The notes below the pieces were generated by a model. It searched no databases. It had not been told where the DNA came from and saw only the letters and a list, made by a program, of their open reading frames with translations. Below are positions 37,197-48,938 of a stretch of DNA of 64,000 nt, piece by piece. The DNA is from Malurus cyaneus samueli (Eukaryota > Chordata > Aves > Passeriformes > Maluridae), in NCBI GenBank assembly GCA_009741485.1, contig CM019219.1:33003370-33067369 (forward strand). Reading direction: 5' to 3'. Each line of letters opens with the position of its first letter. The stretch's first letter is position 1. The position numbers and the translations under genes were made by a program.

Positions 37197-37455
37197 CCCT
37201 CCATCCGTTGTCCCCAGTCTCTCTTCAGCTCTCCTGGAGCCCTTTCAGGCCCTGAAGGGGCTCTGAGCTCTTCCTAGAGCCTTCTCCTCTCCAGGTGAGC
37301 ACCCCAGCTCTCCCAGTCTCTCCAGAGCAGAGGAGCTCCAGCCCTGGAGCATCTCCACGGCCTCCCCTGAACTCACCGCAACAGCTCAGCTTCTTCTACA
37401 TGTTGGGGCCCACACTGGACACCACTCTCCTCCAGGTGGGTGCTCCCAGGGAGGC
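37197..37455 (-). repeat. CR1 LINE, left-hand continuation after the LTR insertion
   Basis: 'gttgtccccagtctctcttc', 'ctggagccctttcaggccct', 'gagccttctcctctccagg' and 'ctccaggtgggtgctccc' continue the CR1 at 35583-35839 in order and orientation. The two halves together make one element of about 515 bp. Confidence 0.88.
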
Positions 37456-39566
37456 ATTTGGTGAGTTCTGACACACCCACCTGATTTCCATTTCTCTTCA
37501 GAGGCTGCACCACACTCCTGTAATTTACATGCCGAGAGTGACTGGAGAGCGGTGGCTGAGCTGACAAGTCTCCCCACACAGGAAAGCAGCACTGGCAGTT
37601 CCCCCAAGGCCTCCAGAGCATTGGCAAGAACTCCCTTCACAGCACAGCAGGGCTCTGGGGGGCTCTTTAAGGAAAAGCGCTTCACATTTCAATTGCAAGT
37701 ACCCACACACCTCAGTCACTTCTCCAGATTCAGTTTCCTCTTGGCTGTTTCGCTCTCCCTCCTCCCTCCCTCCCTTCTCCGAGTGATGCTCATGGAGAGG
37801 GGGGTACCAGGGGAAGGGTTTCCCTGGCAACAACCACCCCGGGAGAGCTCGCTGGACATCCGCCTGCTCCTCCCTCCTTTCCTGCCTCAGCTGTGTGGAG
37901 ACCCGGGCTGGGTACCAAGTATCCACATCCAATCAATTCCGGTAGGAAGAGTGGGGCTGGACAGGAAAATATCGACAATTTTCAGCTGTATTTATTTGAT
38001 GAATGCTTGAAATGAAGACAGGTTTGTCAGATAATGTAGTATTTTAAAGTAATTTAAAAAAAAAAATTGGTCTCACAAAAATATGGTTTTTTTCTCCAAA
38101 TGTAGCACGAGTTGTATTCCTCCTGTCTACGCAATTTCTTGGGAATCTTTATTTTGATTTAAATGTACAACATTTAAGCAGTACTTTACATTTTTTCCCA
38201 CTCCAGAAGTCGTTCCTGCATTCTTTCGTGGTTCTTAGAAGACTCATTTTAACAATGAACAAATCCAAATTTTAATTTCTTTCCCCCATTGGGTTTGGCT
38301 AACGCAAACCAGCAGATATCACTGCAATATGTTGAGCTCATTTTGCAATTTGATATGAAATATTAAAAAAATACACAAAATTCAAATATGCCATTAGCCT
38401 AATGCAAGCTTTGCTGATACTTGCTCAATATTTTGCTGGTATTTGCTTGGAAAATGATCTGTGCTCACTTTAGTGCCATAGAGCCTGTTGAAACATCTCT
38501 CAGTAATTCTTTTTTTTTTTCAATAACAGGGAAATAAGAGCAAATAATACAGTAAAAAGTCTGTCACATATATACTGCATTTTGAACACTTCTGCATCTC
38601 CTATGTTTTCTCCCTAACAACTGTTTTAACTCTGTCCAAATTGAAAAAAACCCAAAAAACTGAGAGGCACAGCTGCCTTGGGCGTTGTACTGATTAACAC
38701 CTTTTAGTCTAATCATTACCATAACATCTCATAATGCTTTTATTTTTTCCTTTAAAAAGCAATTTTTTCAATCTGCTGTAATAGGAGCACTGGAGTACTG
38801 GGCTAATGACTTCAATTCTAAAGGACTATACACATGTACCATTATAATGAACAAGCAAATATTGATTCAGAGAGAATAGAAATAGTTCAGTAAAGTCTTT
38901 TGTAGCATCAGTAATAAGGCATTTCCAATTAAAATTAATTATTTTAAGGATAATTTACTAAATATATACTAGCTTATTTGAAGTTCATTTGGCAATTTGC
39001 TTCCCAAGCAGCGGAATTAGACAAAGATAATCTTTATTATGATAATGTCAAACAGTATCAGAAAACTTAGATCAGATGGGTTTTTGGCAGTCAAAACCCT
39101 CCTTTGAGAAATTATGAAGAACAAACATGTATTTTGGCAGATGGGACTACAACATCTCCCACGGGCAGAATTTGGGTAGTTTTTTGTGAGGTTAAACATG
39201 CAGTGTTTCAAAGAAGAGTAAATTATTTTCCTGTGTGTTCCTTTTGCCTGCCACCCACCCACATCCCTCACTATAAACAGCAGAAGCACGCAGGGGTGGT
39301 GCTGCTGAGATGGCCACATGTAATTTCTACTCATATTTCCTGCACAAGGAGCCACGGAATCTCCCAGAAAATCTTTCCTGAAGGACCTTGGTAGACAGAA
39401 AGGTAACACAGGGTGCTCTGACACAGGTGGGCACCCAAGGCGGAGAGGTGGCTGGGGGCACTGGAAGGAGGGGATATTGTACAAGCTCAAAGAGACAAGT
39501 CATTGCTCCAGAGTCTGGTGAATTGCCCAGAAAGAGGTCCTAGAAAAGTTTTTAAATGCCATTACA
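37456..39566. other. Unique stretch, AT-rich and possibly conserved at 38.0-39.0 kb
   Basis: 37.46-37.95 kb is moderately GC-rich with a CT-rich run near 37758-37782. 38.0-39.0 kb is AT-rich, free of recognised repeats and dense in homeodomain-like and octamer-like words ('cattagcctaatgcaagctt'), in the style of conserved enhancers. No exon was recognised. Confidence 0.4.
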
Positions 39567-39880
39567 CTCACAGAATCATGGATTCATCAATTGTTGGAAG
39601 AGACCATCCAGACCTCCAGCCCAACCTCCCCCCCAGCATGGCTACTGGACCCCCAAAACAGGCACATGAACCAACGACAGATTGAGGCACCCTTGAACAC
39701 CTCCAGGAGTGGTGACTGCACTGCTTCCTGGGCAGCCCCTTTCAGTGCCTGACACCCAAACAGTGAAAATTGGGTTTTTAACACTAACATGAATCACCCC
39801 TGTCTCAGCCTGAGGCCATTTCCTCTGCTCCTCTCACTGCAGGCACAGCAGAAGAGACAGACCCCACATCATCTGGCATT
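39567..39880 (-). repeat. Old CR1 LINE, segment 1 of 3
   Basis: 'cacagaatcatggattcatc', 'gttggaagagaccatccaga', 'cccttgaacacctccaggag' and 'agcctgaggccatttcctct' mark a reverse CR1 of an older subtype. Its order continues at 40035 and 40958, giving a single long element with two interruptions. Confidence 0.85.
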
Positions 39881-40034
39881 AGCCAAACCCTATGAGGAAA
39901 AAACCAAAATTTGGATTTGTTCATGTTAAAATGAGCCTTCTAAAAAGCACAAAAGAGCATATGAATGGTTTTTGGAGGCAGAAAAAGTTAAAGTGTTGGT
40001 TAAATGTTAAATAGTGTACATTTCAATCCTTCTG
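39881..40034. other. About 150 bp AT-rich insertion in CR1
   Basis: AT-rich sequence between two CR1 segments that are otherwise collinear. Not recognised as a known repeat; it may be an insertion or a strongly diverged CR1 part. Confidence 0.45.
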
Positions 40035-40413
40035 TTAGGGTGTTTGGAGAGTGATGAGGTCCCCCTGAGCCTCCTCCAGACTAACAGCTCCCTCAGCCAA
40101 TGATCAGACTTGTTTTCGCACCTTCATGAGCCTTGGTGCCCTTCACTGCACACACTCCAGAACCTCAACATCCTTTTTAAAGCTGGGGCCAGAACTGGAA
40201 CACAGCATTTGAGGTGTGGCCTCACCAGTGCCCAGTAGGGAGGAGATCACTGACGCTCCTGCTGGCCACACTATTCCTGACACAGGCCAGGATGCCCTTG
40301 GCTCTTGCTCCCCTGGTCACAGCTGCTGTTTGACCATCAAGGCCATTAGATTTGTGTCCCATGAACAGAGCAGGTCGCCACCCACCTCCTCCTGGATTCT
40401 GGGATTCACTCAG
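40035..40413 (-). repeat. Old CR1 LINE, segment 2 of 3
   Basis: 'gagcctcctccagactaaca', 'ctccagaacctcaacatcct', 'cagcatttgaggtgtggcct' and 'ccaggatgcccttggctctt' continue the CR1. It ends at 'ggattcactcag', where an LTR is inserted. Confidence 0.85.
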
Positions 40414-40952
40414 TGTGGGGGAAAAAAGTGGCCCCACAAGCCCTAAATCTGAAACTCAGCCAATTATTGTGTATGACTGAGTCCTGGCAAAAGAGAGTGT
40501 TAACAGCCTACATGGAGGAGGAATACCGCATCCTTGGCTACTGTTGAGAAAAGGAGATTGGAATGTAGAATTGATAACACAGGTGGCTGGAAATTATAAA
40601 CTTTACTAATACTGTAGCTTTTGCAAACTCACCAATTATGTTCTGATTACTAATTAAAAAGCTGTCTCTTAACCAATTTATGTTTGACACAAATGTATAC
40701 TCTGGTTGCTAGAGTGGATAAAAGAGGCTTGTCCCACCATAAAGTCCTTCTTTCTCTCTGTTTTTTTCACCCACTTTTGTGTGTTTTGTGTCTATTGTTT
40801 TTTGTCGCTGTTTGGCCAGCAGCGACAACTCAGCTCCCATCACCAGCTCCCGCTCTGGGGCTGGGTACCCTGAGCACCGCTGCTCCTGATCCTGAGCAGT
40901 GAGGCAAAGGAGCACCTCTGGCTCATCCCCTGTCACTGCACTCCCCTCTGCA
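40414..40952 (+). mobile_element. Solo LTR (539 bp) with 5-bp target duplication
   Basis: The element starts TGTGGGG and ends CTCTGCA and is flanked on both sides by 'ctcag' (40409-40413 and 40953-40957), a 5-bp target-site duplication. CR1 sequence of the same copy lies on both sides, which fixes the boundaries independently. A TATA-like 'ggataaaagagg' near 40716 suggests plus-strand orientation. The first 25 bp form a small inverted repeat (tgtgggg...ccccaca). No internal genes remain. Confidence 0.8.
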
Positions 40953-40957
40953 CTCAG

Positions 40958-41375
40958 CAAATGAGCGAGACTCTCCTTGACCCTCCTCTTGCTGCCAAGG
41001 GATTTATAGAAACTTCTTTTGGTTTTTTTTTTTTTTAACTACAGGCCAAATCAAGTTCTAGTTGGGATTTTGCCTTTCTAATCTTCTCCCTGCATGACTT
41101 CCCAACATTCCTATAGTCCTCCCAAGCTGCCTGACCCTCACTCCAGAGTCAATAGATTCTCTTTTGTCCCTTAAGCTCCAGCTCAAGTTCTCTGTTTTAC
41201 CAGGCTGGCCTTTTTCCCTGATCAATTGTCTTTCCAAACATGAGGACAGCCTGCTCCTGAATATTTAACAACTCCTTTTTGAAGCACATCCAGCCTTCCT
41301 GGGCTCCTTGGCCTTTCAGGACTGACTCCCAGGGAACTCTGTCAATCACTCTGTGCTCTGGACACTTCATCCAAC
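40958..41375 (-). repeat. Old CR1 LINE, segment 3 of 3
   Basis: 'cctcctcttgctgccaaggg', 'gccttcctgggctccttgg' and 'ggactgactcccagggaact' correspond to a more 5' part of CR1 than is retained in the other copies, so this is the longest CR1 copy in the window. Confidence 0.8.
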
Positions 41376-44300
41376 AAACCTGGCTAACAGGATCCAGTGG
41401 TTTTGGTTTTGTTTATCAGAAAAACATAATGCAAATAAATAACTTCCTATGAAAACCTGCAATAACCCTTACATCCTAATGCTTAGAAGAATTTTCAAAT
41501 TTTAATTTGGCAGAGTTCTGTAATTCTGTGAAAATCCACAAAATCACTCAAAAGCAGGAACTTACAGAGATTCTTCCAGGGGTGATCAGCACATGCATGC
41601 ATTACGCAGAAATTATAAAAACGGTGACATTTTCAGATGGGAAATTAATTTCTGACAATGAGAAGCATGTTCGTGAGTTCAGGAGAGCTTCTCTCTTTTG
41701 GTGGGAACTCTGTCCATCACTGGGCTATCAGCCTCAAGGAACAGCTCAAATTGCAGCTCTTCTGTTCATCTGGGAATATGAACTTCCAAATTACAACCTC
41801 CCTCCCAAGAACAAACCTTCCCCCAGCAGCTGTAAAATATTTTACAGGAATGACAGAAAGCCTCTGATTCCGCTGCCCTTGTTGATAAACCATTCTGAGG
41901 AACAAACTGCGTCCAGGGAATAGAAGAGCATTGCAGAAGTCTGTTCGCTTTAGGAATGGTTCTCAGACCTGCTGCTGTCTCAGTGTGTTATGATTTATTG
42001 TTTCATCACTCAGCACTGGCAGCTCCTGCAAGGCAATAACGCTAAAGGGCACAGGTTAACTTGTATAGTGTTGCCAAACAATTTTTACGCTGCTAAAACT
42101 TTTGTTAAATCTGTAAATCCATTTGAGCTTGTAAATGTCAGGGCTTTAGGATTCCTGTGCTACAGCCTGTGCAGCAGCTGGCAAAAGTATCAGCTACATC
42201 TCCACGTGGCAAAATTAACACCTTGTAATTCCCTGTGTGGTAGATAAAATACATCAAATATGAACTCTCTTATATGCAACAGCTTAAACTGATGTTCTGT
42301 TCTTCTTAAAATCTGAATACAGGCAATTTTGAGAAGAGAAAGCCTGTACTGCAGAACTTTCAATATTCAGTGTGGAGCTCCTCTGCATTTATTGGTGTTT
42401 CACTGAGCTGGGTGCAGTGAACTGAGCAGAAACATGCGAGCAACCTTGAAAATTGTCTGTGAATCTACTCCTGGAGATTAAGGTCACACATAAAATCTAA
42501 GGACAACTATATTAGCAAGCAAATAATAAGCCGTAGTCAATTCAAGAAGCTTTTTGTTATGGGTGTAAAAACAGCCACAGGGTAGAGTTATGTCTGAGAG
42601 CACAGGGACTGCCATTTCATACACACCCCTCTTCAGCCTGCACTCACAGGGTGGGAAAAAAGTTCTGATGTAATCAGGAACTTCTCCATCAGTGGGGGAA
42701 GGTGGGAGAAACCCCTTGCTATTGCTCAGGCCCTCCTAGGGAGAAGGGTGTGAAACCTGTGTTTATCAAAAGCTGGGTGGATGACACAGAGCTCTGTGGG
42801 TTTTTCCTTTGTAAACAAGCCGGGTAACACCCCTTGGTCACCTCCAAACCTTAAAATATCCTCCTGCCTCACAGTCTAAATGCAGCTTCTCAACTGTTCC
42901 CACGACAGAACACTTACATTTGATCATCCTGTGTTTGCCTAGGTGTGGTTCTGATCTCTCCCATCGCTGTGACTCACGAGGAAACCAGGACAAAGCTCCT
43001 TGGATGGACCAGCTCAGCAAAGCCCAGGCACAGAGCTCCGGTTGTGGCACAAAGCCAGGCAAAGGGACAAGCATCCAGCATGGGTTCAGGGCACAGCTAA
43101 GCCCTCAGCAAGCTCTAGCAAAACGCTTCACACGCCTCAGCCTTCCCCAAGCAAAACAACAGAGTCCCTGGCACCCACAATGGATTTAACAGGGACAAGT
43201 ATTGCTAGCGAGTTCCACACTCTCTCCCTCTGTGTTAACCACCAGGAATGTGTTTCCACCAAAAGAAACTCAGAAACTTTTGTTCATTACATAAGCAAAA
43301 CTGTTACCCAAGCTTAAATACCGTTACCCAAAATAACCAGTAGCCCATAATGGAGTCTCTGCTTGGCTAATGAAGGCTCTGTGAATACGGAATCCATGCG
43401 CTGATCGAGTTTCATGCTGTAGCAGCTTCATAACTGCTGTAATATTCCATCTTACAGGAGGGTATCCCTATCTTAGTGGCCATCTCACAACACACGTGAG
43501 ACATGTGGCAGAAAGCAACAAATTACTCTGTCAGTGACATGTGGCAGAAAGCCGAGCTCCTCACCAGACAGTGGCTGAAAGGTGAGACAACGCCGAAATA
43601 AATCTGTGTAAATTCTGCTGGACAGAACAAACTGCATGAGCAGATCCCTCCATAGAATATGTGAAACCAAATCCGCTTTGCTTAATTAACTGTGAAGGGG
43701 GAATGCTTTTGGGATTGAGGAAGGTGTGAAAATATAGGGCCTCCTGTAGCTGCACAGGTCTGCTGCATTCCCTTCAGCAGGGCTGATAGCCTGAACGCAG
43801 GGTGATAAAGTGAGCCCAGGAAGCCCTGTCCTAATCTTGCTGCTGCCCCCATTACTTGTGAGGTAGAATTTCTCTTCACTGCACATGTAGGAAGAGGTCC
43901 TGCTAGTGGTAAGAAATTTGGGCATTAAAAGTGCTTTCCTTCCAAACCCGCCCCCCCCCCCCCCCGAGGTGGAGACTGAAAATACCAACAAACCCTTGGT
44001 GTGACATTCTGGGATGAAACATCGATTCCTTCATATCAGCATCATCCATAGTCTCGCATTTCACAGCACACCAGTGTGGTTTTTGTCTCTACTCTTTTAC
44101 TGGCTGTTCTTTTATTCCATCACTGAATGACCTCTGTAAACATTGTTTTGGAGTTTTTAACTACTCAATCAATATAAAGGAAATGCATTCAAGCATGGGA
44201 ACCCTTCTCTTGTTTTGTTCTCCAGGTGGAAAACAGCATGGAAAACAGTGTTAGAAAAACCAAGAAGATCCTGTATCGGCATGTTTTTGCTAGAGGTTAA

Positions 44301-45039
44301 CTGCCTTCGCAAGCACGAGTTCTGTGTTCAAAGGTGCTTTTGGAAGGTGCAAAAAAATGGTACATCTACTCTTTTTAGCTTTTTTTTTTTACGCTGTGCT
44401 TTACTACAGAGGGCGGTGTACATGAGTATTATCAAAAACACAATCACCACGAGGAAGAGTTGAGAATTTTGAAGGTAAACGTAACAAATCAGCGTTTGAG
44501 AATATGAGAGGTAGTGATTAAAAGCTGAAGAAGTGAACATCTCAAATGCAAAATGGGACATCTGTTCCTCTGCTTTCCAGTCTGCCTGGGTTTTTTTTCT
44601 GTCACTTTGTAGCATTTCCTCCATTCCTTCCACAGCATCCCAGTTTTCCTCCCGTCATGGCGCCTGTTCCAGCTCAGCAGCCTCCTGCCTTCCTGTGTCA
44701 AAGCACATTTTCACCTGGCTTGCCTGACAAACGACAGTGTAGCACTGTTCTTGCCTGTTCCAAAAACAGGGATTTTCCTCAGGACCGCTGTGAACTTCTT
44801 CATTTTTCTCAGCAAAAGCAGTGTCAGCACATCAGCCTGGTGTGAAAGGTGTGGTGGAGCAGGGACTGGCAGAGGTGTGTCCGGCTCAGCTGCTGTCCCC
44901 AGTCCAGGGAACACCTCACACTCCCAGGATGGAGGGCTGGTGCGGTGTCACAGCCATCACTGGGATTGCAGGGGGGACACCACAGACCCTGCAACCAAGG
45001 CAGGCCACCAGCACATGGAAGGGGGACTGGCCCCTGAAT
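41376..45039. other. 3.7 kb unique stretch, no gene seen
   Basis: A 138-codon open frame at 41507-41923 starts near the CR1 edge and has no recognisable domain. A C-run of about 17 bases lies near 43951-43968. No exon, RNA gene or additional repeat was recognised. Confidence 0.45.
43951..43969. repeat. Poly-C run
   Basis: 'cccgcccccccccccccccc'-type homopolymer; length is unreliable in any assembly. Confidence 0.85.
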
Positions 45040-45850
45040 AAGATGAAATCCCAGACTCCAAGGATCCCTGAGGCTGGAAAGTCCCTCCCAGCCCATGGAG
45101 TCCAAGCCTGCCATGCCCACCTTGTCCCCAGCCCAGAGCTCTGAGTGCCACCTCCAGCCCTTCCTTGGACACCTCCAGGGATGGGCACTCCAAAGCTCCT
45201 TGGGCAGCCCCTGCCAAGGCCTGAGCACTCTTCCATGCAGAAATTCCTGCTGATGTCCACCCTGAGCCTCCCTGGCCCAGCCTGAGGCCGTTTCCCCTTG
45301 TCCTGTCCCTGTTCCCTGGGCAGAGCCCGACCCCCCGGCTGTCCCCTCCTGTCAGGGAGTTGTGCAGAGCCACAAGGTCCCCCAGCCTCCTTTGCTCCAG
45401 GCTCAGCCCCTTTCCCAGCTCCCTCAGCTGCTCCTGGGCTCCAGACCCTTCCCAGCTCCATTCCCTGCCCTGGACACGCTCCAGCCCCTCCAGGGCTCTC
45501 TGGCTGGAGGGTCCTGAACTGGACACAGCCCTTGGGGTCCCTCAGTGGGATCAGCACAGGGGCCGAGCCCTGCCCTGGGCCTGTGGCCACCCCATGGCCG
45601 GCACAGCCCAGGGCCATTGGCCTCATCCCCCATGGTCCCCCCGGGCTCCTCTCCAGCCACTGGCACAGCACCCCAGGGCCTTTCCCCAGGGCTTCGGCCG
45701 CCTCTGGCCCCAGCCTGGAGCTGCAGGGCTGGGCTGAGCCCAGGGCAGGGTCCGCCTTGCCCTGCTGACCCTCAGTCCATAGTTCCAGCCTGTCCCGATC
45801 CCACTGCAGAGCTCCCCCAGGCACAGCCACATTCCTGCCCGGCTGGGGAT
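45040..45850 (-). repeat. CR1 LINE, long 3' portion
   Basis: Reverse CR1 from 'gaaatcccagactccaagga' through 'gcagaaattcctgctgatgt', 'ggacacgctccagcccctcc' and 'tcctgaactggacacagccc', continuing about 300 bp further into GC-rich upstream CR1 text. A 313-codon minus-strand open frame runs through it. It is not collinear with reverse-transcriptase motifs, so I do not call it coding. Confidence 0.85.
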
Positions 45851-45883
45851 TCTCCATGAACTGACTGAGGGTGCTCTTGATGC

Positions 45884-46313
45884 CTTAGGATTTCAGCTTC
45901 TCTATTTCCATGTCTCTGTTACCCTGTAACTCTTCAGTGGATAACTGCAGACTACACAGACAGTGCTGAGCTCCTGCTCTCCCATTTTTACACAAAACAA
46001 TTCCTCTGCAGCCCCAAACTCAAGGACACCTCTCTGTCCCAGGCCCCAAGAGATGGAAACAGCAGAGAATTGGGTGAGCCAAGTTGGAGTGAATGACTGC
46101 ATTGGCTGCAGCTGCAACTGGAGGATTCAGCCCTGATGTGCAAATGGACAAAAGTGAGAAAGGGTGGAAAACCCGTGAGCCATTGTCCATTGTGGGTGCA
46201 GCCCCTGGGTGGGCTGGGACTGCCCTGAATGTCCCTGAAGGCCCTGCAATGAATAGAACTGCTTTTTATTCTCTCAACTTTATCTGGCCTCTGTTTCAGG
46301 TAAGCCAGATTTA
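45884..46313 (+). mobile_element. Dispersed LTR-like repeat, copy 2
   Basis: Inverted partner of 3913-4341. It runs from 'ccttaggatttcagcttctc' to 'cctctgtttcaggtaagcc'. The block 'gaactgctttttattctctc' near the right end is LTR R/U5-like. The shared right boundary 'tctgttyyaggt' extends past the CA, so either a few internal bases are kept or this is not a canonical LTR. It abuts the CR1 on its left. Confidence 0.65.
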
Positions 46314-48199
46314 GGCAGCACCCTCGATTCCTTCATCCAGATTATCCAGATCATCAATGAAATATTAAATAGCAATAAATGATACAGTCCCTCAAGCATC
46401 CTGGCAAGGATTGTAATTCCACAGCATGTCCAAGCCACATAAACCCCCAGCACCTTCGTTTTCCTCGCCCACTCTTCCTCCTGGCAGAGTTTACTCACCT
46501 GGATCACAATTTAAATTTTGACATCCCAACAGTTATAAAATCCCGGTTTATTCATAATCACAAAGGAATGCAACAGAAGGTGCTGTAAAAGCAAATAAAA
46601 AGAAACAGACTGGGGGCTTTTGTAATCAAAAGCTGTAGTTATGACAAGTCTATAAACAAATGAAAGGAGGAGGGAGAGGTGTATAGCAAAGAGACAAAAA
46701 GGATGGGTATTTTTAGTGCTCCCCATGCTCAAAATGCCCCAGGGTCAAGGCTGGGTAACAGTGAATTGCAGGCGTCAGAGACAGATTTTATTGGGGGACT
46801 GTGAGCCAGAGAGGGAGTGACGCGGAACAAGGATGCTGTGGGACAGGAATTCACACTCCCAAAGCAGCTAGTCGTAAAAAATACAGAGAAGAGAAGGTGT
46901 GAAAAGTGTGGGGTGGGCTCAGATGATTAAGACCAACAGTATGGGCGCAGCAAAACTCACGGCAGTGATCTCAGGATAGGCCGTTGCAGAACTCCTTGTG
47001 CCAATGGCTCAGGGAGATGAAAACACAAAAACCACTGTGTTTTAGCATGGGAAAGGAGTCAGAGGAGAGACTCAATCCAGGTGAAAGAGTGAAGCCAATG
47101 ATGGTGGTGCTGATAAGTCTTATGATATAACTGATGATCTATTTTCTATAATTTACGTTTCTGAGGTAATTTCTTTCTAAGAGAACAAAATGTTCCAGAA
47201 GCAGTATAAATATAGTGTGCCATTCATTAGTGACGCAAACTCAAACAGATGTCTTATCTCTAATTAACACATATCCTCTGAAATTATTCACGTGTGCTCC
47301 TTCCCGGGACCGTTTTCAAAGAACAGGTGAATGTCTCAGATTAAACAGTTTCACGTAGCAGCCTCTTCATTCCTGTATTCTCAGGCACACTCACCAGTCC
47401 CTCTTAGTTATGCTCCTCTGTGTACTGGCAAATCAATCAAAATCAATTAAATGCTTATAAAATCTTAACCTTGACACAAACATGTTGAAGGATCCAAACT
47501 GAAAAACCCAATTTGCATAATTTTCATCTTAGAAATAAGTTAATAATAGCACAGAACAGAGAACTTCCCAATACAGAAAGAAAGAATTGCTCTTACAGAC
47601 ACTTAAGAATTTCCACTGTTGCAATATTTAAACCAATGCTTTATTACAAAGGTAATGCCCAAGTTGGACAGGTCTCCACTAGACAGTTAGCATCTAATAG
47701 GTAATTTAATGGCAATAGTTTAGCACAGGTCTCATTATTACACTGTGAAATGGAAGTCAGGGTTCTCCACTAGATCATAAATCGAGATAGACAATTAAAA
47801 TATGCAAACTGAATATCTGATGCAATTTAAATTTGGTGACCATAAAATACTAAACATTTTTAACTGAAGAGATGCTGCATGGATGAAAGGCTTTGTTATG
47901 AGCCTCAGATCAACACTTTTATCTTAGCTATCTTTGCAGACATTCCTTCTGCCTTCCCTGTGAGACATGACAGCACTTTGTTACGTGGGCAGAAACAAAA
48001 ACCCATTCAAATGGTCCATTTTCCCAATTAAAGCTATTTCTCTTTTGCTGGCTGACTGGCTATATGAAAACACTCTCTTCTTACGTTTACCCATGGGGAA
48101 AGACAGCCTCCTCCCAATCTGTTTGGGATTTTCCCAGGAGATGGGAAAAGGGAAACATTGGCCCCATCCATGAAAAGGGTGTAAAGGAGGAGCCTGGCA
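46314..48199. other. Unique stretch, no gene seen
   Basis: Mostly AT-rich. 47220-47310 packs several transcription-factor-like words together (TGACGCAA, CAGATG, TAATTA, CACGTG), which may be chance. No gene or repeat was recognised. Confidence 0.45.
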
Positions 48200-48432
48200 G
48201 GGACAGATGGGATATTGGAAAGGAATTGTTCCCTGGGAGGATGGGCAGGCCCTGGCACAGGGTGCCCAGAGAAGCTGTGGCTGCCCCTGGATCCCTGGCA
48301 GTGCCCAAGGCCAGGCTGGACATTGGGGCTGGGAGCAGCCTGGGACAGTGGGAGGTGTCCCTGCCTACAGCAGGGGTGGAACTGGATGAGCTTTAAGGTC
48401 TCTTCCAACCCAAACCACTCTGGGATTCTATG
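48200..48432 (+). repeat. CR1 LINE 3'-end fragment
   Basis: Sense CR1, well preserved: 'ggaattgttccctgggagga', 'ggtgcccagagaagctgtgg', 'ctttaaggtctcttccaacc' and 'accactctgggattctatgg'. Near-identical over its whole length to 8239-8466, so both belong to one young subfamily. Confidence 0.94.
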
Positions 48433-48938
48433 GATTCCCAAGGCACAAGCAGAGGACACCAGGACCCCCTTCTCTTTGCAGAGTCCTGCTATCCTGACCC
48501 TGCATGCACAGAAAGCCCTGGACTGCCAATTGCTCATTGCAGAATGCCTAAATCAGAGTTTGAGAACCAGCCTGGCTGTGTTCAGAGAGTTCAGGTGCAG
48601 GAGAAAGGGTTGGATCTTTGCTTCCAAAGAAAAGCAGCACCTCCTGCCAAGGTGTTTCCTGCTTCATTTCATTCAGCTGGAAATGGTTTTCCAGAGCTGG
48701 TTTATTTAAAATGCCCTTCTTGGGCTTCTTCATGCTGCTCTAGCTGTCAACTTTATTCCTTCCTCTATATAAATAATGTTTCCTGTTTATCCTAAGCAGC
48801 AGCTCATCCTGCTCCCCAGCTTGACAAGCTGTCACTGGCAAATACTAACACAAAGCCCAGTCTCAGAGGCATTTAAAATGAGGATGAGCCAGGATGCTCC
48901 TCCCAAGGAGCCCCTGTCACAATCCCCAAGCAGAAGTT
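48433..48938. other. Unique stretch, no gene seen
   Basis: Lies between a CR1 and an LTR. Nothing recognised. Confidence 0.4.

Noticed and set aside
44916..45857. 313-codon minus-strand open frame
   Set aside because: It lies in the CR1 3' region, which is non-coding in CR1, and the same repeat at 22210-22675 gives similar frames. No reverse-transcriptase motifs.
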